This document shows, one piece after another, positions 1-8,858 of a stretch of DNA of 64,000 bases. Every line of letters begins with the position of its first letter. The first letter of the stretch is position 1. This DNA is from Methylolobus aquaticus (lineage in GTDB: Bacteria > Pseudomonadota > Gammaproteobacteria > Methylococcales > Methylococcaceae), in NCBI GenBank assembly GCA_004168015.1, contig SEYW01000015.1, positions 41,697-105,696 on the forward strand. Reading direction: 5' to 3'. A program made the position numbers and the translations under genes. A model generated the notes under the pieces. The model saw only the letters and a program-made list of their open reading frames with translations. It was not told where the DNA came from and ran no database searches.

Positions 1-221
1 ATGAGGAGCTTGGTGCCTTGGGTGGCAGCCAGCGCAATGGCTCCGAAGCGCAGCAACGCGATGCCGCGCGCAATGATCGTGGTGGAGGCGCGCTCCGACG
101 GTGACCAGACACGGAGGATCCAGATGCTCCACAGCAGGCTCCCGATGACCAGCGCATAGCTGATCAGCATCAGTCCTCCGAGGAAGTCATCCAGAAAGTT
201 GGCGAGGCCTTGCATGTACAT
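1..221 (-). CDS. copD: CopD-family copper resistance membrane protein, partial
   Basis: This is the N-terminal part (about 73 residues) of a protein whose 3' end lies beyond the window start. The visible part begins MYMQGLANF and holds hydrophobic stretches suited to membrane segments (around residues 13-32 and again from about 53). It starts 6 bases after the stop of copC, so the two genes are transcribed together. CopD proteins are inner-membrane partners of periplasmic CopC in copper uptake or resistance. The call rests mainly on gene order and membrane character, because the conserved CopD core lies mostly outside the window. ATG codons at 221 and 215 are both possible starts. Confidence 0.6.
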   Translation of the reverse strand, partial: MYMQGLANFLDDFLGGLMLISYALVIGSLLWSIWILRVWSPSERASTTIIARGIALLRFGAIALAATQGTKLL

Positions 222-227
222 GATGAC

Positions 228-614
228 TTACCGCTTGTTGCTCTCTTCCTTGACGAAAAACCGAATCACACTTTCTGTCAGATGCCCGTCGGCAGCGAAG
301 ATCTTGTATTTTATGGCATATTCCCCTTCGCTCAAGGCGGGCAGCGGGACCAGGATCTCGCCCGGCTTCTTGCCGGTTCGTGCCGTTATCGGTTGATACA
401 CGTCGCCCTTGCTGACCAGGAAGATGCGCGAAAGCGACAATTCGACGCCGGCGTTGAACTGAAGCTGCACCGTAGTCGCGTGGCCCGGCTTGACCGGTTG
501 GGTTTGCAGCGAGGACTCGGTCACCACCGCATGGGCCTGGGCCTGTCCGGGGGCGACGAGTGCAAGAGCGCTGCTCAGCAGCAGCGGCGCGATCGCGCGC
601 AGTCGTGGCGTCAT
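228..614 (-). CDS. copC: CopC-domain periplasmic copper-binding protein
   Basis: A 128-residue protein with an N-terminal signal peptide ending ...GQAQA, so that the mature chain would begin with His. The rest is one CopC beta-sandwich domain with a late DGH motif near residue 109. In the CopC family the amino-terminal His together with the Asp-x-His motif forms a histidine-brace Cu(II) site, and both elements are present. The length is normal for a single-domain CopC. It lies 33 bases downstream of hpnO and directly upstream of copD, at the end of the hopanoid operon. A copper role fits a methanotroph-like host, but whether the pair imports or detoxifies copper cannot be told from sequence. 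Confidence 0.85.
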   Translation of the reverse strand: MTPRLRAIAPLLLSSALALVAPGQAQAHAVVTESSLQTQPVKPGHATTVQLQFNAGVELSLSRIFLVSKGDVYQPITARTGKKPGEILVPLPALSEGEYAIKYKIFAADGHLTESVIRFFVKEESNKR

Positions 615-647
615 GAGATCGTCCTTTGAAGTTGAGAGTCGGAGCGT

Positions 648-2036
648 TCAGCCTGCCTTGGCTTTCAATGCATGGCCGGTGAGAGTTTTGCCGAGGTCCC
701 AGATGGCGCCCGGCACCTTGTGACAGTCGGCGATCACTTGGTCCAAGGCGCCGAGGATCCAGTCCTTGTCCCGGTCGTTGATGACCAATGGAGGCAAAAA
801 CTTGACCGTATTCATGCCATGGCCGGCAACTTGGCTAAGGATGCGGTGATTCTTGAACAGAGGGATCGTGATCATCTGGCTGAACAGCCCCTTGTTGGCA
901 GTCTCGAGGAGATTCCAGGCGGCTTTCAGCGAGAAACTCTTGGGTGAGCCGAACTCGAGCGCGACCATCAGCCCCTTGCCGCGGACGGTCCGCAGCAGTT
1001 CATAACGTTCCTGCAGCAGCGCCATGCCGCTCAGCAACTCCTGTCCGATCCTCGCGGCGTTCTCGACGAGGCGCTCGTCTTCGATGACCTGCAGGGTAGC
1101 GAGACCGGCGGCCATCGCCATATTGTTCTTCGAAAAGGTTGAGCCATGAACCACGGCTCGGTCCATACGGTTGAACACCGCATCCATGATCGGCGCTGTC
1201 ATCGCGACACCACCGACGGGGATGAAGCCGCCGGACAAGGCCTTGGCCATCAGGATCATGTCAGGCTCGACGCCCCAGTGTTCAATCGCCCAGAACTTCC
1301 CGGTCCGGGCGATGCCGGTCTGGATCTCATCGGCAACGAAGAGGGCGCCGTAGCGGCGGCACAGACGCGCGGCCTCGGGCAGATAGTCGTCGGAAGGAAT
1401 GTTGACGCCCTTGCCCTGAATGGGCTCCACGATGAACGCAGCGACATCCTTCCGGCTGAGGGCCGCTTCGAGGGCCGGCAGGTCATTGAAGGGCACGGCA
1501 TCGCACTGCGGCAGCAGTGGGCCGAAGCCCTCGCGGAACACGGCCTCGCCATTCAGCGACAGGGCACCCAGCGTCAATCCGTGGAAGCCGTGTTCGCAAT
1601 ACAGAATCTTCTCGCGTCGGGTGGTGTAACGAGCGAACTTGATGGCCGCTTCGGTCGCTTCCGCGCCGGAGTTGCAAAAGAACATCTTTTCCAGCTTCGG
1701 CGGGCACAGGGCCAGGATCCGCTCGGCCAATAGTCCGCTCAGCAGGGACACATCCATCTGCACCATGTCGGGCAGCTGGCTTTGCAGCACCTCGGTCAGC
1801 GCAGCGACGACCGTGGGATGGTTGCGGCCCAGTGCGAAGACGCCGAAGCCGCTGAGCAGGTCCAGATACTCCGTGCCGTCCGCATCGTAGAGGTAAGGGC
1901 CGCTGGCCCGGGTATAGACCCGGTCGTAACCGATGGTCCTCAGCACGCGCACCATCTGCGTGTTCAGGAATTTCTCGTGTAGTTGAAAGTTATCGCCGTG
2001 GCGCTGTGCCAGACAGTCGGCTATGAGCGAAGACAT
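648..2036 (-). CDS. hpnO: Hopanoid side-chain aminotransferase HpnO
   Basis: A 462-residue class III PLP-dependent aminotransferase. The cofactor-binding signature is visible as DEIQTG (Asp236) and the Schiff-base lysine in MAKALSGG (Lys265); the CNSGAEA motif near residue 121 contacts the PLP phosphate. Paralogues include ornithine and acetylornithine aminotransferases, but its place directly after hpnN and hpnG in a hopanoid operon points to HpnO, which converts the ribosyl/formyl hopane side chain to aminobacteriohopanetriol. The start is supported by a GAGG-like ribosome binding site 5 bases upstream. It follows hpnN by 34 bases and precedes copC. Family is certain; the hopanoid role is by context and strong family resemblance. 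Confidence 0.88.
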   Translation of the reverse strand: MSSLIADCLAQRHGDNFQLHEKFLNTQMVRVLRTIGYDRVYTRASGPYLYDADGTEYLDLLSGFGVFALGRNHPTVVAALTEVLQSQLPDMVQMDVSLLSGLLAERILALCPPKLEKMFFCNSGAEATEAAIKFARYTTRREKILYCEHGFHGLTLGALSLNGEAVFREGFGPLLPQCDAVPFNDLPALEAALSRKDVAAFIVEPIQGKGVNIPSDDYLPEAARLCRRYGALFVADEIQTGIARTGKFWAIEHWGVEPDMILMAKALSGGFIPVGGVAMTAPIMDAVFNRMDRAVVHGSTFSKNNMAMAAGLATLQVIEDERLVENAARIGQELLSGMALLQERYELLRTVRGKGLMVALEFGSPKSFSLKAAWNLLETANKGLFSQMITIPLFKNHRILSQVAGHGMNTVKFLPPLVINDRDKDWILGALDQVIADCHKVPGAIWDLGKTLTGHALKAKAG

Positions 2037-2070
2037 CGAAACCTCGTCAGGGCAGGGTTGATGGGCGGGT

Positions 2071-4713
2071 TCAGGCTCTTCGCCGCGCCGGTTTGAGCGT
2101 CCAAGTGCTGAAGGCCGGGAGTACGATCAGGGAGCAGACCAGCGACAGCAACAAGCCGATCGCCAGTAACATGCCGATGCTGGCAGTGCCCCGGTGATGG
2201 GTGAAAGCCAGACTCACAAAACTGAATACGGTGGTCAGTGCGCCGAAGAACACCCCTTTGGCTTCACTGGTACTCAATAGGTTCCGTTCGCCCTGGCGCA
2301 AATAGTGCAGCCGATGCGCCATGTGAATGCCGTTGTCGACGCCCAGACCGAAGAGCAGGGGCAGCACGATGATGTTCGCGAAATTGAACGGGATGCCAAG
2401 GACCACGGTCATGGCCGCCGTGAACAGCGATGCGAGCAGCAGCGGGAGCAGGACCAGCACCGTATCGCGCAGGCTGCGCAACATGATCAGGAGCAACAGG
2501 GTGATCGCACCAAAGGCGGCCGTGAAGGCCTCAGTGAACGCCTGCAGCACGGCCTCCATGGACTCCAGGTAGGTTACCGGCAGGTCGGTGACGTCCGGAT
2601 CCAGGGCCTGCGCCTCACGGATGAATGTGCGCAGATTTTCCAGATCGGACAGGTCCTGCCGCGGATAGATCTGCAACCGATAGAGTCCATCCTTGCTGAC
2701 CCAGCGCTCCCGCAGGTCGGCGGGTAGTGTCGCCTGCGCGATCGGCTCCGCGAGCAGGCTGGTTTGCAGATTGTGGAGGGTCATAGGGAGGTCGCCGAGA
2801 ATGGCCGTCTGCAGCCGCTGGAGCAAGGCCTCGCGCGCCGATGCGTCGAGTGGCTGCAGTGCGGTCAGGAAAGCGGCCAACGCAGTATCCAGGGCGCCGA
2901 GCGATGGCGTCCCGAGCGCAGCGTGCTGACGTTGGATCAAGGCGCGAAAGGCTTCCAGCGAGTCAAGTCGGGCAGGCGCGCTGCGTGGCGTGTCGGGGAA
3001 GTGCTGCAACTGTGGACCGAGCAGCAGCGACAATTCCTCGATGATGGCAAGCTTCTCGTCCTGTGAGTCGGGTATCAGGCTGAGGACGGAAAACACGTGG
3101 TCGACGCTTGGAAGCGCCTCGAAACGCGCGGTCTTGTCCCGGACCTCGGTTTCGCTGGTGGCGAAGGCTGCCAGGGTCATCGGCGAGGTGTCCTTTGACT
3201 TCAATAGATACTGGAAAGTCTGCACCGATTCCGAGTTCGGATCCCTGAGGTTGATGGGGTTGAAGTCGACACGGACCCGCGTCAGCAACACCAGCGCGAT
3301 CACGGTCAGGACGATCGTGATCCAGCGTATCGACGCCGCGTGCTGGATCGGCCAGTCGGCCAGCATGAAACCGGCACGTTCCAGGTGCCCTGCAGCGTGG
3401 ATACCGGGCTTTGGCGGCATCAGCTTGATCAGCGCCGGGAGGACGGTGAACGTTGTCCCGAGCGCGATGAACATGCTGGTGCCCGAGATCATGCCGAGTT
3501 CCGCAACGCCGACATAACTGGTCGGTATGAAGGCGTAGAGACCGATTGCGGCCGTCATCGTGCAGAGCACCAGGGAGCCTCCGGTCGACAGAAAAGTGTT
3601 CCGCAGGGCTGCCGAGACCGGCAGGCCACGCAACATCAGCTCGCGGTAGCGCAGGCAGAAGTGAGAGGAATAGGCATCGCCCATGCCGATGAACAGGACG
3701 GCGAAAGCGATGGAGATCATGTTAAGCTGGCCGATGGCGGCGGCCGCGAAACCCAGCGACAGGATCAGGCCCATGGTCAGCGAAATCATCGTCGCCAGCA
3801 TCAGCTTGAAGGAGCGAAACGCAATCCAAAGCGTCAGACAGACCAGCAGCAGCGACCCGGCGCCGGCAGCGATCATATCCATGCCGATGGTCGCCATTTC
3901 CTCGTATTCGAGCATTACCTCACCGGTCAGACGCACCCGGATGTCAGTCGCTAGAGTCTGTTTGGCCTCCCCGATCGCCGCTGTGATCGCCTGATACGAC
4001 TGCTCGGCCGGCATCATGCGATTGTAGTCCAGTACCGGCGTGACGAAGACGAGTCGCTTCGTCAAACCCAGGCCTTCCTGATCCTTCATCATCAGTTGCT
4101 GCCAGGACAACCGGTAGGGGCGGTTCTGTTCAGTGGCCCGCAAGGCGTCCGTGAGGCGGCCGACGATGGGATCGAGATCGAGGTCGAGGTCCTGGTCCTT
4201 ATGCGTCAGGGCATCGCCGATGATCGAGAACAAACCGTCCAGACTGAAGTCCTCGGACAGTCGCCCGATGAAGGGTTGCGCGGTCGCCAGTTCGTTGGAG
4301 AGCGCCTCAAGTTTGGGCAGGTCCAGATAAAGCAACCCGTTGCGGGCGAAGAACTCGCCTTCGTCGGGGATGTAGACGGACTTGATGAAGTCGCGCCGGC
4401 TGCGCAATGCGGTCGCGAGTTCTTTCACGGCCGACGCGGTCTGCTCTGGTGTGGCCGCTTCCACGACCATCAGAAAGGTGCTGATGTCTTGCGGAAATTC
4501 CCGCTCCAGGCGCAAGCGATTCTTCTGAAACGGCAGGTCGGCCGAAAGCATTTCCGCCGTGTTCGCATTGACGCTCAGGTTCTCCATCGCATAGCGCAGC
4601 GTCCACGCGGTGCCGACGACAAACGCGAGCACGACGAGCAGCGGATAACGGAGAACATGCCCTTCCCACCAGTTGATCAGGCGTACGGCTGGACGGTGGG
4701 CGTTGGTACTCAT
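2071..4713 (-). CDS. hpnN: Hopanoid transporter HpnN (RND/MMPL family)
   Basis: About 880 residues with the RND/MMPL layout: an N-terminal membrane segment (roughly residues 17-37), a large periplasmic domain (about 50-260), five membrane segments, a second membrane segment and periplasmic domain, and five more membrane segments at the C terminus. The paired central motifs FIGMGDAYSSH and LFGLGVDNGIH are the charged transmembrane regions typical of the family. In Rhodopseudomonas, HpnN moves hopanoids from the inner to the outer membrane. The ATG at 4713 is preferred over a TTG 12 bases upstream. It sits 38 bases after hpnG and 34 bases before hpnO, in one operon. The second half also resembles predicted exporters of the sterol-sensing type. 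Confidence 0.88.
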   Translation of the reverse strand: MSTNAHRPAVRLINWWEGHVLRYPLLVVLAFVVGTAWTLRYAMENLSVNANTAEMLSADLPFQKNRLRLEREFPQDISTFLMVVEAATPEQTASAVKELATALRSRRDFIKSVYIPDEGEFFARNGLLYLDLPKLEALSNELATAQPFIGRLSEDFSLDGLFSIIGDALTHKDQDLDLDLDPIVGRLTDALRATEQNRPYRLSWQQLMMKDQEGLGLTKRLVFVTPVLDYNRMMPAEQSYQAITAAIGEAKQTLATDIRVRLTGEVMLEYEEMATIGMDMIAAGAGSLLLVCLTLWIAFRSFKLMLATMISLTMGLILSLGFAAAAIGQLNMISIAFAVLFIGMGDAYSSHFCLRYRELMLRGLPVSAALRNTFLSTGGSLVLCTMTAAIGLYAFIPTSYVGVAELGMISGTSMFIALGTTFTVLPALIKLMPPKPGIHAAGHLERAGFMLADWPIQHAASIRWITIVLTVIALVLLTRVRVDFNPINLRDPNSESVQTFQYLLKSKDTSPMTLAAFATSETEVRDKTARFEALPSVDHVFSVLSLIPDSQDEKLAIIEELSLLLGPQLQHFPDTPRSAPARLDSLEAFRALIQRQHAALGTPSLGALDTALAAFLTALQPLDASAREALLQRLQTAILGDLPMTLHNLQTSLLAEPIAQATLPADLRERWVSKDGLYRLQIYPRQDLSDLENLRTFIREAQALDPDVTDLPVTYLESMEAVLQAFTEAFTAAFGAITLLLLIMLRSLRDTVLVLLPLLLASLFTAAMTVVLGIPFNFANIIVLPLLFGLGVDNGIHMAHRLHYLRQGERNLLSTSEAKGVFFGALTTVFSFVSLAFTHHRGTASIGMLLAIGLLLSLVCSLIVLPAFSTWTLKPARRRA

Positions 4714-4751
4714 CTCAGGAAACAAAAAAAAGTAATGCGGCCGGCGCGAAG

Positions 4752-5471
4752 TCAGGGCTGGCCGAGTCCCAGGCCTGCGTGCGTCTTGACTGCAGAGAGC
4801 GTCTGCATAGCGCGGCGAAAGGCGCGTCCGAGTCTCAGCAGCGGGGCGATCTCAGTGGGGGTCCAGAGCAGTTGCAGCAATAGACGGTTGACGATCAACT
4901 CGCCGTCGCTATCGAGCGCCGCCTGTGCGGCGCGGGGAAGGGTCACCGCTGCCGCGTCGACGATCGACCGTATGGCTAGACAGGGCAAGCCATATTTTTC
5001 GGCCGTCCGCGTTACGGCACCCGACTCCATGTCCGTCGCAATGGCGCCGGATGCTGCGTGCAGATTGCGTTTGGCTGTGGAAGAACCGACGATACCGATG
5101 CTCTCCGTCATCGACTCCGTGCGGATCGGGGTTGTCGGTTGCAGTCGTGTCAACAGCCGCTCATGCCACGGGCCGGCCAGATGAACTGTAGTACCGTCGG
5201 CAAAAATCAGTTCCCGCGGGATGACCAGGTCTCCGGGTAGAAGCTCATCGCACAGGGCCCCTGCGCAGCCCCAGGAGACGAGGCGGCGGGCGCCCTGAGC
5301 GACCAGCGTCTCAGCAGCGGCGGCGGCATTGGCTGCGCCGGCGCCGGCCACCGCAACGCGATGCCCTCTGTCCAGTGACAGAATGTCACCGCGACGGGCA
5401 GGCTCGGACGTCAGCGTGCGACACTCGGGCGGCAGCGCGACGACGTAGCCTATGGCCTCCGCATCATCCAC
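4752..5471 (-). CDS. hpnG: Hopanoid-associated nucleosidase/phosphorylase HpnG
   Basis: A 239-residue protein of the nucleoside phosphorylase superfamily (MTA/SAH nucleosidase fold). Visible elements are the glycine-rich VAGAGAANA region near residue 41, the SWGCAGAL strand near residue 66, and the ATDMESGAV motif near 145 that binds the ribose. In the hopanoid pathway HpnG removes adenine from adenosylhopane, made by HpnH, to give ribosylhopane or its phosphate. The GTG start lies inside the 3' end of shc with an 8-base overlap, which indicates translational coupling. A general MTA/SAH nucleosidase is the alternative, but the operon position argues for HpnG. Confidence 0.86.
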   Translation of the reverse strand: MDDAEAIGYVVALPPECRTLTSEPARRGDILSLDRGHRVAVAGAGAANAAAAAETLVAQGARRLVSWGCAGALCDELLPGDLVIPRELIFADGTTVHLAGPWHERLLTRLQPTTPIRTESMTESIGIVGSSTAKRNLHAASGAIATDMESGAVTRTAEKYGLPCLAIRSIVDAAAVTLPRAAQAALDSDGELIVNRLLLQLLWTPTEIAPLLRLGRAFRRAMQTLSAVKTHAGLGLGQP

Positions 5472-7419
5472 GAGTCTCGTTCCGATACCGGGCCAGGGCC
5501 CAAAGCGGGAAGAACTTGTCGTATCCGTGATACTTCAGATAGAAGACTTTCGGGAATCCCGGCGCCGTGAAGCAGCCATCGGCCCAGAATCCGTCCGCTT
5601 GCTGCTGGCGCAGCAGGAAATCCACGCCGGCGCGAACTTCGTCCGAATCTGCCTCGCCGGCCGCCATCAGGGCGATCAGCGCGAGACCGGTCTGGAACGC
5701 CGTGCTGGTATGGAAGCGCCCACTGAGGCGGGTGTCGTGGTAGCTGTAGTTGTCTTCGCCCCAGCCGCCATCTTCCCGCTGCACGCTCTTTAGCCAGGCG
5801 ACGGCCTTACGGACGCTGGGGTCGTCCTTCGGAATACCGGCCTTTTCGTAGCCGAGCAGGACCGACCAGGTGCCGTAAATGTAGTTCGTACCCCAACGCC
5901 CGAACCAGGAGCCATCGGGTTCCTGCTCCCGGCGCAGGTATTCGATACAGGCGTCGACGACAGGGCGGACTTCCGGCCGCTGTTCGAGTGTATTGGCCAG
6001 GAACATCGCGCACCGGCCGCTGACATCCGCGGTTGGCGGATCGAGCAGGGCCCCGTGATCGGCGAAGGGTATGTGGTTCAGGTAATAGTGGGTATTATCG
6101 GCGTCGAAGGCGCCGAATCCGCCGTTCTTCGACTGCATGCCGGCGATCCAGGTCGTGGCCAGTTCGAGCGTGCGGTCGAACTGCGGATCCTCGGCCTGCA
6201 ACATGGCCTGGGCGACCACGGCGCTGTCATCGACGTCCGGATAATATGGGTTTTCGTACTGGAAGGCCCAGCCGCCGCCCTCAAGTCCCGGCCGGTTCAC
6301 GCGCCAGTCACCCGGTGCGTCCGTGACCTGCTTGCTGGCCAGCCATTGCAGGCCGCGGATCAATGCCGCCGATGTTTCGGCGTCGGGATCCAGCCGATTG
6401 GCTTCCTGCAAAGCTAGCGAGGTCAGCGCGGTATCCCAGACCGGCGATACGCAGGGTTGACAATAGGCCGTGTCCCCATCGATGACCAACAGGCGCTCCA
6501 GGGCTTCCTTCGCGAGACGGCGACGCTCGTCCTCGGGAGGGACGCCGAGGTAGTCCAGGGCCTCGTAAGCGTTGACCATCGCCGGGAAAATCGCACCGAG
6601 GCCATCGACACCGTTCAGGCGTTCCGAAAACCAGTCCAGCGCCTTCTGCGTTGCGCGCTGACGCATCGAGCGGGGAATGAGCGGTTCCAGGCTTCGTCCG
6701 AAACGTTCCAGTGCGAGGATGGCTTTCCCCAGCGGCGTTTTCACATGGGAGAAATAGTTGCGCTCCTCGTTGGGATCGACGGTGAAGAGTTCACGCACAT
6801 GGACCCCATTAGGATTGCGCGCCTTGACCTTGTAGCTGCAGAGAATGAACAGCGGCACCATGACGGTTCGCGACCAGTAGGACACTTTGTCCAGATGGAA
6901 GGGAAACCATTTTGGCAGCAACATGATTTCGACCGGGATGAACGGGACGCCGCGCCAGGGAATCTGCTCGAACATGGCGAGCATGATGCGAGTAAACACG
7001 TTCGCCCGGGCCGCGCCGCCCTGTTCCAGAATCCAGCCGCGGGCCTTGACCATGTGCGGTGCATCGATCGAGTCCCCGGCGCATTTCAGCGCGTAGTAGA
7101 CTTTTACGGTGCAACTGATGTCGCCGGGCCCGCCGGTGAACAGCGGGTAACTCCCGTCCTGCTGTTGCCGGCCGCGCAGGAAATGGGCGATCTTTGCCTG
7201 CAACCCGACATCGATCTCATCCATGTAATGCATCATCAGGATGTATTCGGACGGGATCGTGCAATCCGCTTCAAGTTCGAAGACCCAGAAACCGTCTTTG
7301 TGCTGCATCTGTAACAGCGCATCGCGGGCCTCGCGGACCGAACGGTCGAGAGGGGATTCCGAGGCTGCGGCCGTTGCGGCGAAGTCGCTGTCGAAGGTGT
7401 CTATGGCGTCTTTGAACAT
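5464..7419 (-). CDS. shc: Squalene-hopene cyclase
   Basis: A 651-residue prokaryotic squalene-hopene cyclase, normal in length. The catalytic DXDD motif is seen as DVDD at residues 395-398, and several QW repeats (Q-x3-G-x-W) are present, for example QHKDGFW near 39, QSKNGGFG, QEPDGSW, QREDGGWG and QQADGFW. The enzyme is a monotopic membrane protein that folds squalene into hopene or diplopterol, the core of all hopanoids. It lies 24 bases downstream of squalene synthase and overlaps hpnG. The order sqs-shc-hpnG-hpnN-hpnO links synthesis, side-chain modification and export. Every expected core motif is intact. Confidence 0.97.
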   Translation of the reverse strand: MFKDAIDTFDSDFAATAAASESPLDRSVREARDALLQMQHKDGFWVFELEADCTIPSEYILMMHYMDEIDVGLQAKIAHFLRGRQQQDGSYPLFTGGPGDISCTVKVYYALKCAGDSIDAPHMVKARGWILEQGGAARANVFTRIMLAMFEQIPWRGVPFIPVEIMLLPKWFPFHLDKVSYWSRTVMVPLFILCSYKVKARNPNGVHVRELFTVDPNEERNYFSHVKTPLGKAILALERFGRSLEPLIPRSMRQRATQKALDWFSERLNGVDGLGAIFPAMVNAYEALDYLGVPPEDERRRLAKEALERLLVIDGDTAYCQPCVSPVWDTALTSLALQEANRLDPDAETSAALIRGLQWLASKQVTDAPGDWRVNRPGLEGGGWAFQYENPYYPDVDDSAVVAQAMLQAEDPQFDRTLELATTWIAGMQSKNGGFGAFDADNTHYYLNHIPFADHGALLDPPTADVSGRCAMFLANTLEQRPEVRPVVDACIEYLRREQEPDGSWFGRWGTNYIYGTWSVLLGYEKAGIPKDDPSVRKAVAWLKSVQREDGGWGEDNYSYHDTRLSGRFHTSTAFQTGLALIALMAAGEADSDEVRAGVDFLLRQQQADGFWADGCFTAPGFPKVFYLKYHGYDKFFPLWALARYRNETRG

Positions 7420-7443
7420 AGGTCGTCCTGCCCCCGTGACGGG

Positions 7444-8601
7444 TTAAATGCGTGAAGTATCGGTGGTGTCCGGGGTGGGGGAGTGCACCTTGCCGGCGCG
7501 CGGCAACCCCAATCCGGCCAAATAGAAGACGCCCCGCAACAGGCTGTCGTGGCTGCGAGTCAGGCGGGAAGTCGCAATCGTGGCTTTCACCGCGCGTCGG
7601 GTAATCTTGACCTCGGAAGAGCGGGAAAAGCGAAGGTTCCGGTGGATCTTGCGCAGGGTCAACACGGCCATGCCGAGCGCCCACAGGCAGAATTCGCGTA
7701 TTCCGGTTTCGTGGGCCGGGATCAGCAGGGTGTACTGCAGCGCATTCTTGAGGTGTCCGTGCGCGACGCCGATCAATTGGCTGAATCCCGCGCGGAACGC
7801 ATCGCTATCGTGGGATGAAGCCAGTTCGCACAAGTCGAAGCCGCCTTGTTCGAACACGTCTCGCGGCAGCCAGCAGACACCACGCGACTGATCATCCCAC
7901 AGGTCCTTCAGAATGTTCGTCATTTGCAGACCCTGGCCGAAGGACACAGCGAGCCCCAGCATGTCATCCCGGTGGCGCGCGATTTCGGGCGAATACAGGC
8001 AGAACAGTTTCGTCAGCATTTCGCCAACCACGCCCGCCACGTAGTAGCAATAAAGGCCCATCTCTTCGAGCGTCGCCAGGCCGCAGCTCAGGTCGCGATC
8101 CTGGAAGGCAGCCATGCCGCCCGCCATGGTGGCCACACAGGTGGCCAAGGCGGCCCGCTGCTCCGGCTCGAAGGAATGCGTGATGGCGATGACGCGGGGC
8201 ATGACGGCAATCAGCGCATGCTCGGCGGGCAGGGTGTTCTCTGACAGACGGGGTGAGAGTGCGGTTGTAAGACCTTGCGCATCCTCGGACCCATCGACGA
8301 CGCGGGCGAACCGCTCACAGAAAACCCGCTTTTCGGCGCCATCGAGCGCGACCTCGTCTTCAATCGTGTCGACGATCCGGCAGAGAAGGTACGCGTTGGA
8401 AACCGGACGTGCGAGTTCGGGCGGGAGTTGCGGGATCGTGAGAGCGAAGGTGCGGGAAACGCCCTCGAGCAATCGGGCTTGCAATGCATCGTCATCGAGC
8501 GTGGCGAGCGCCAGGTGAGCGTCGCTGGTCCAGCTTTCGCACCTTTTCGCGACAGGTCCGCCGTTAGACTGGACTGCGGTGCCGTGGGCCTTCAGGGTCA
8601 T
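7444..8601 (-). CDS. Squalene synthase, ERG9-type (farnesyl-diphosphate farnesyltransferase)
   Basis: A 385-residue trans-isoprenyl diphosphate synthase of the head-to-head class. The first aspartate-rich motif is DTIED at residues 78-82 and the second is DLWDD at 233-237, each binding Mg-diphosphate. SRTFALTIPQL near residue 49 and YYVAGVVGE near 186 are features of the eukaryote-like ERG9 squalene synthases rather than of bacterial HpnC/HpnD. It joins two farnesyl diphosphates and reduces presqualene diphosphate to squalene with NADPH in one protein, so HpnCDE would not be needed. The C-terminal membrane anchor of eukaryotic enzymes is not obvious. The gene is first in the leftward operon, with CCGGAG before the ATG, and is divergent from hpnH. 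Confidence 0.9.
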   Translation of the reverse strand: MTLKAHGTAVQSNGGPVAKRCESWTSDAHLALATLDDDALQARLLEGVSRTFALTIPQLPPELARPVSNAYLLCRIVDTIEDEVALDGAEKRVFCERFARVVDGSEDAQGLTTALSPRLSENTLPAEHALIAVMPRVIAITHSFEPEQRAALATCVATMAGGMAAFQDRDLSCGLATLEEMGLYCYYVAGVVGEMLTKLFCLYSPEIARHRDDMLGLAVSFGQGLQMTNILKDLWDDQSRGVCWLPRDVFEQGGFDLCELASSHDSDAFRAGFSQLIGVAHGHLKNALQYTLLIPAHETGIREFCLWALGMAVLTLRKIHRNLRFSRSSEVKITRRAVKATIATSRLTRSHDSLLRGVFYLAGLGLPRAGKVHSPTPDTTDTSRI

Positions 8602-8635
8602 AAACTCCGGAAAATTGTGATATTTTTACCAAATT

Positions 8636-8659
8636 GCTACAGCGCGTCAACGCTGTTGC
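8636..8659. promoter_or_regulatory. Inverted repeat between the divergent sqs and hpnH
   Basis: The arms GCTACAGCG and CGCTGTTGC are complementary at 8 of 9 positions and are separated by CGTCAA. A possible -35 of the sqs promoter (TTGACG on the minus strand, 8650-8645) falls in the centre. This is where an operator controlling one or both hopanoid transcripts would be expected. Binding is not demonstrated. Confidence 0.4.
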
Positions 8660-8674
8660 ATAATGACAAAATAT

Positions 8675-8703
8675 TTGCCTAAAACGCAACTGTCGACTAT
8701 GAT
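8675..8703 (+). promoter_or_regulatory. Sigma-70-type promoter for hpnH
   Basis: TTGCCT (8675-8680) and TATGAT (8698-8703) are separated by exactly 17 bases and point to hpnH, giving a leader of about 150 bases. The -10 matches consensus at 5 of 6 positions and the -35 at 4 of 6. It lies in an A/T-rich patch within an otherwise G+C-rich region. Confidence 0.6.
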
Positions 8704-8858
8704 GGCCTAGAGTTAGAGTGTAATCAAGTAAATATCGGACGCGGAGCTAATCCGGAGCGCACTCGTCAGGAATTGACTGATCAGGTATAGTGCGCAGTCA
8801 GGTCCGGACCGTCCTTGATTAGCTTGGATGTCGTAAGAAAACCACAGGAGAGGCGACC

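Noticed and set aside
4096..5184. 362-codon plus-strand frame across the hpnN/hpnG border
   Set aside because: It crosses two supported genes on the other strand and has no domain.
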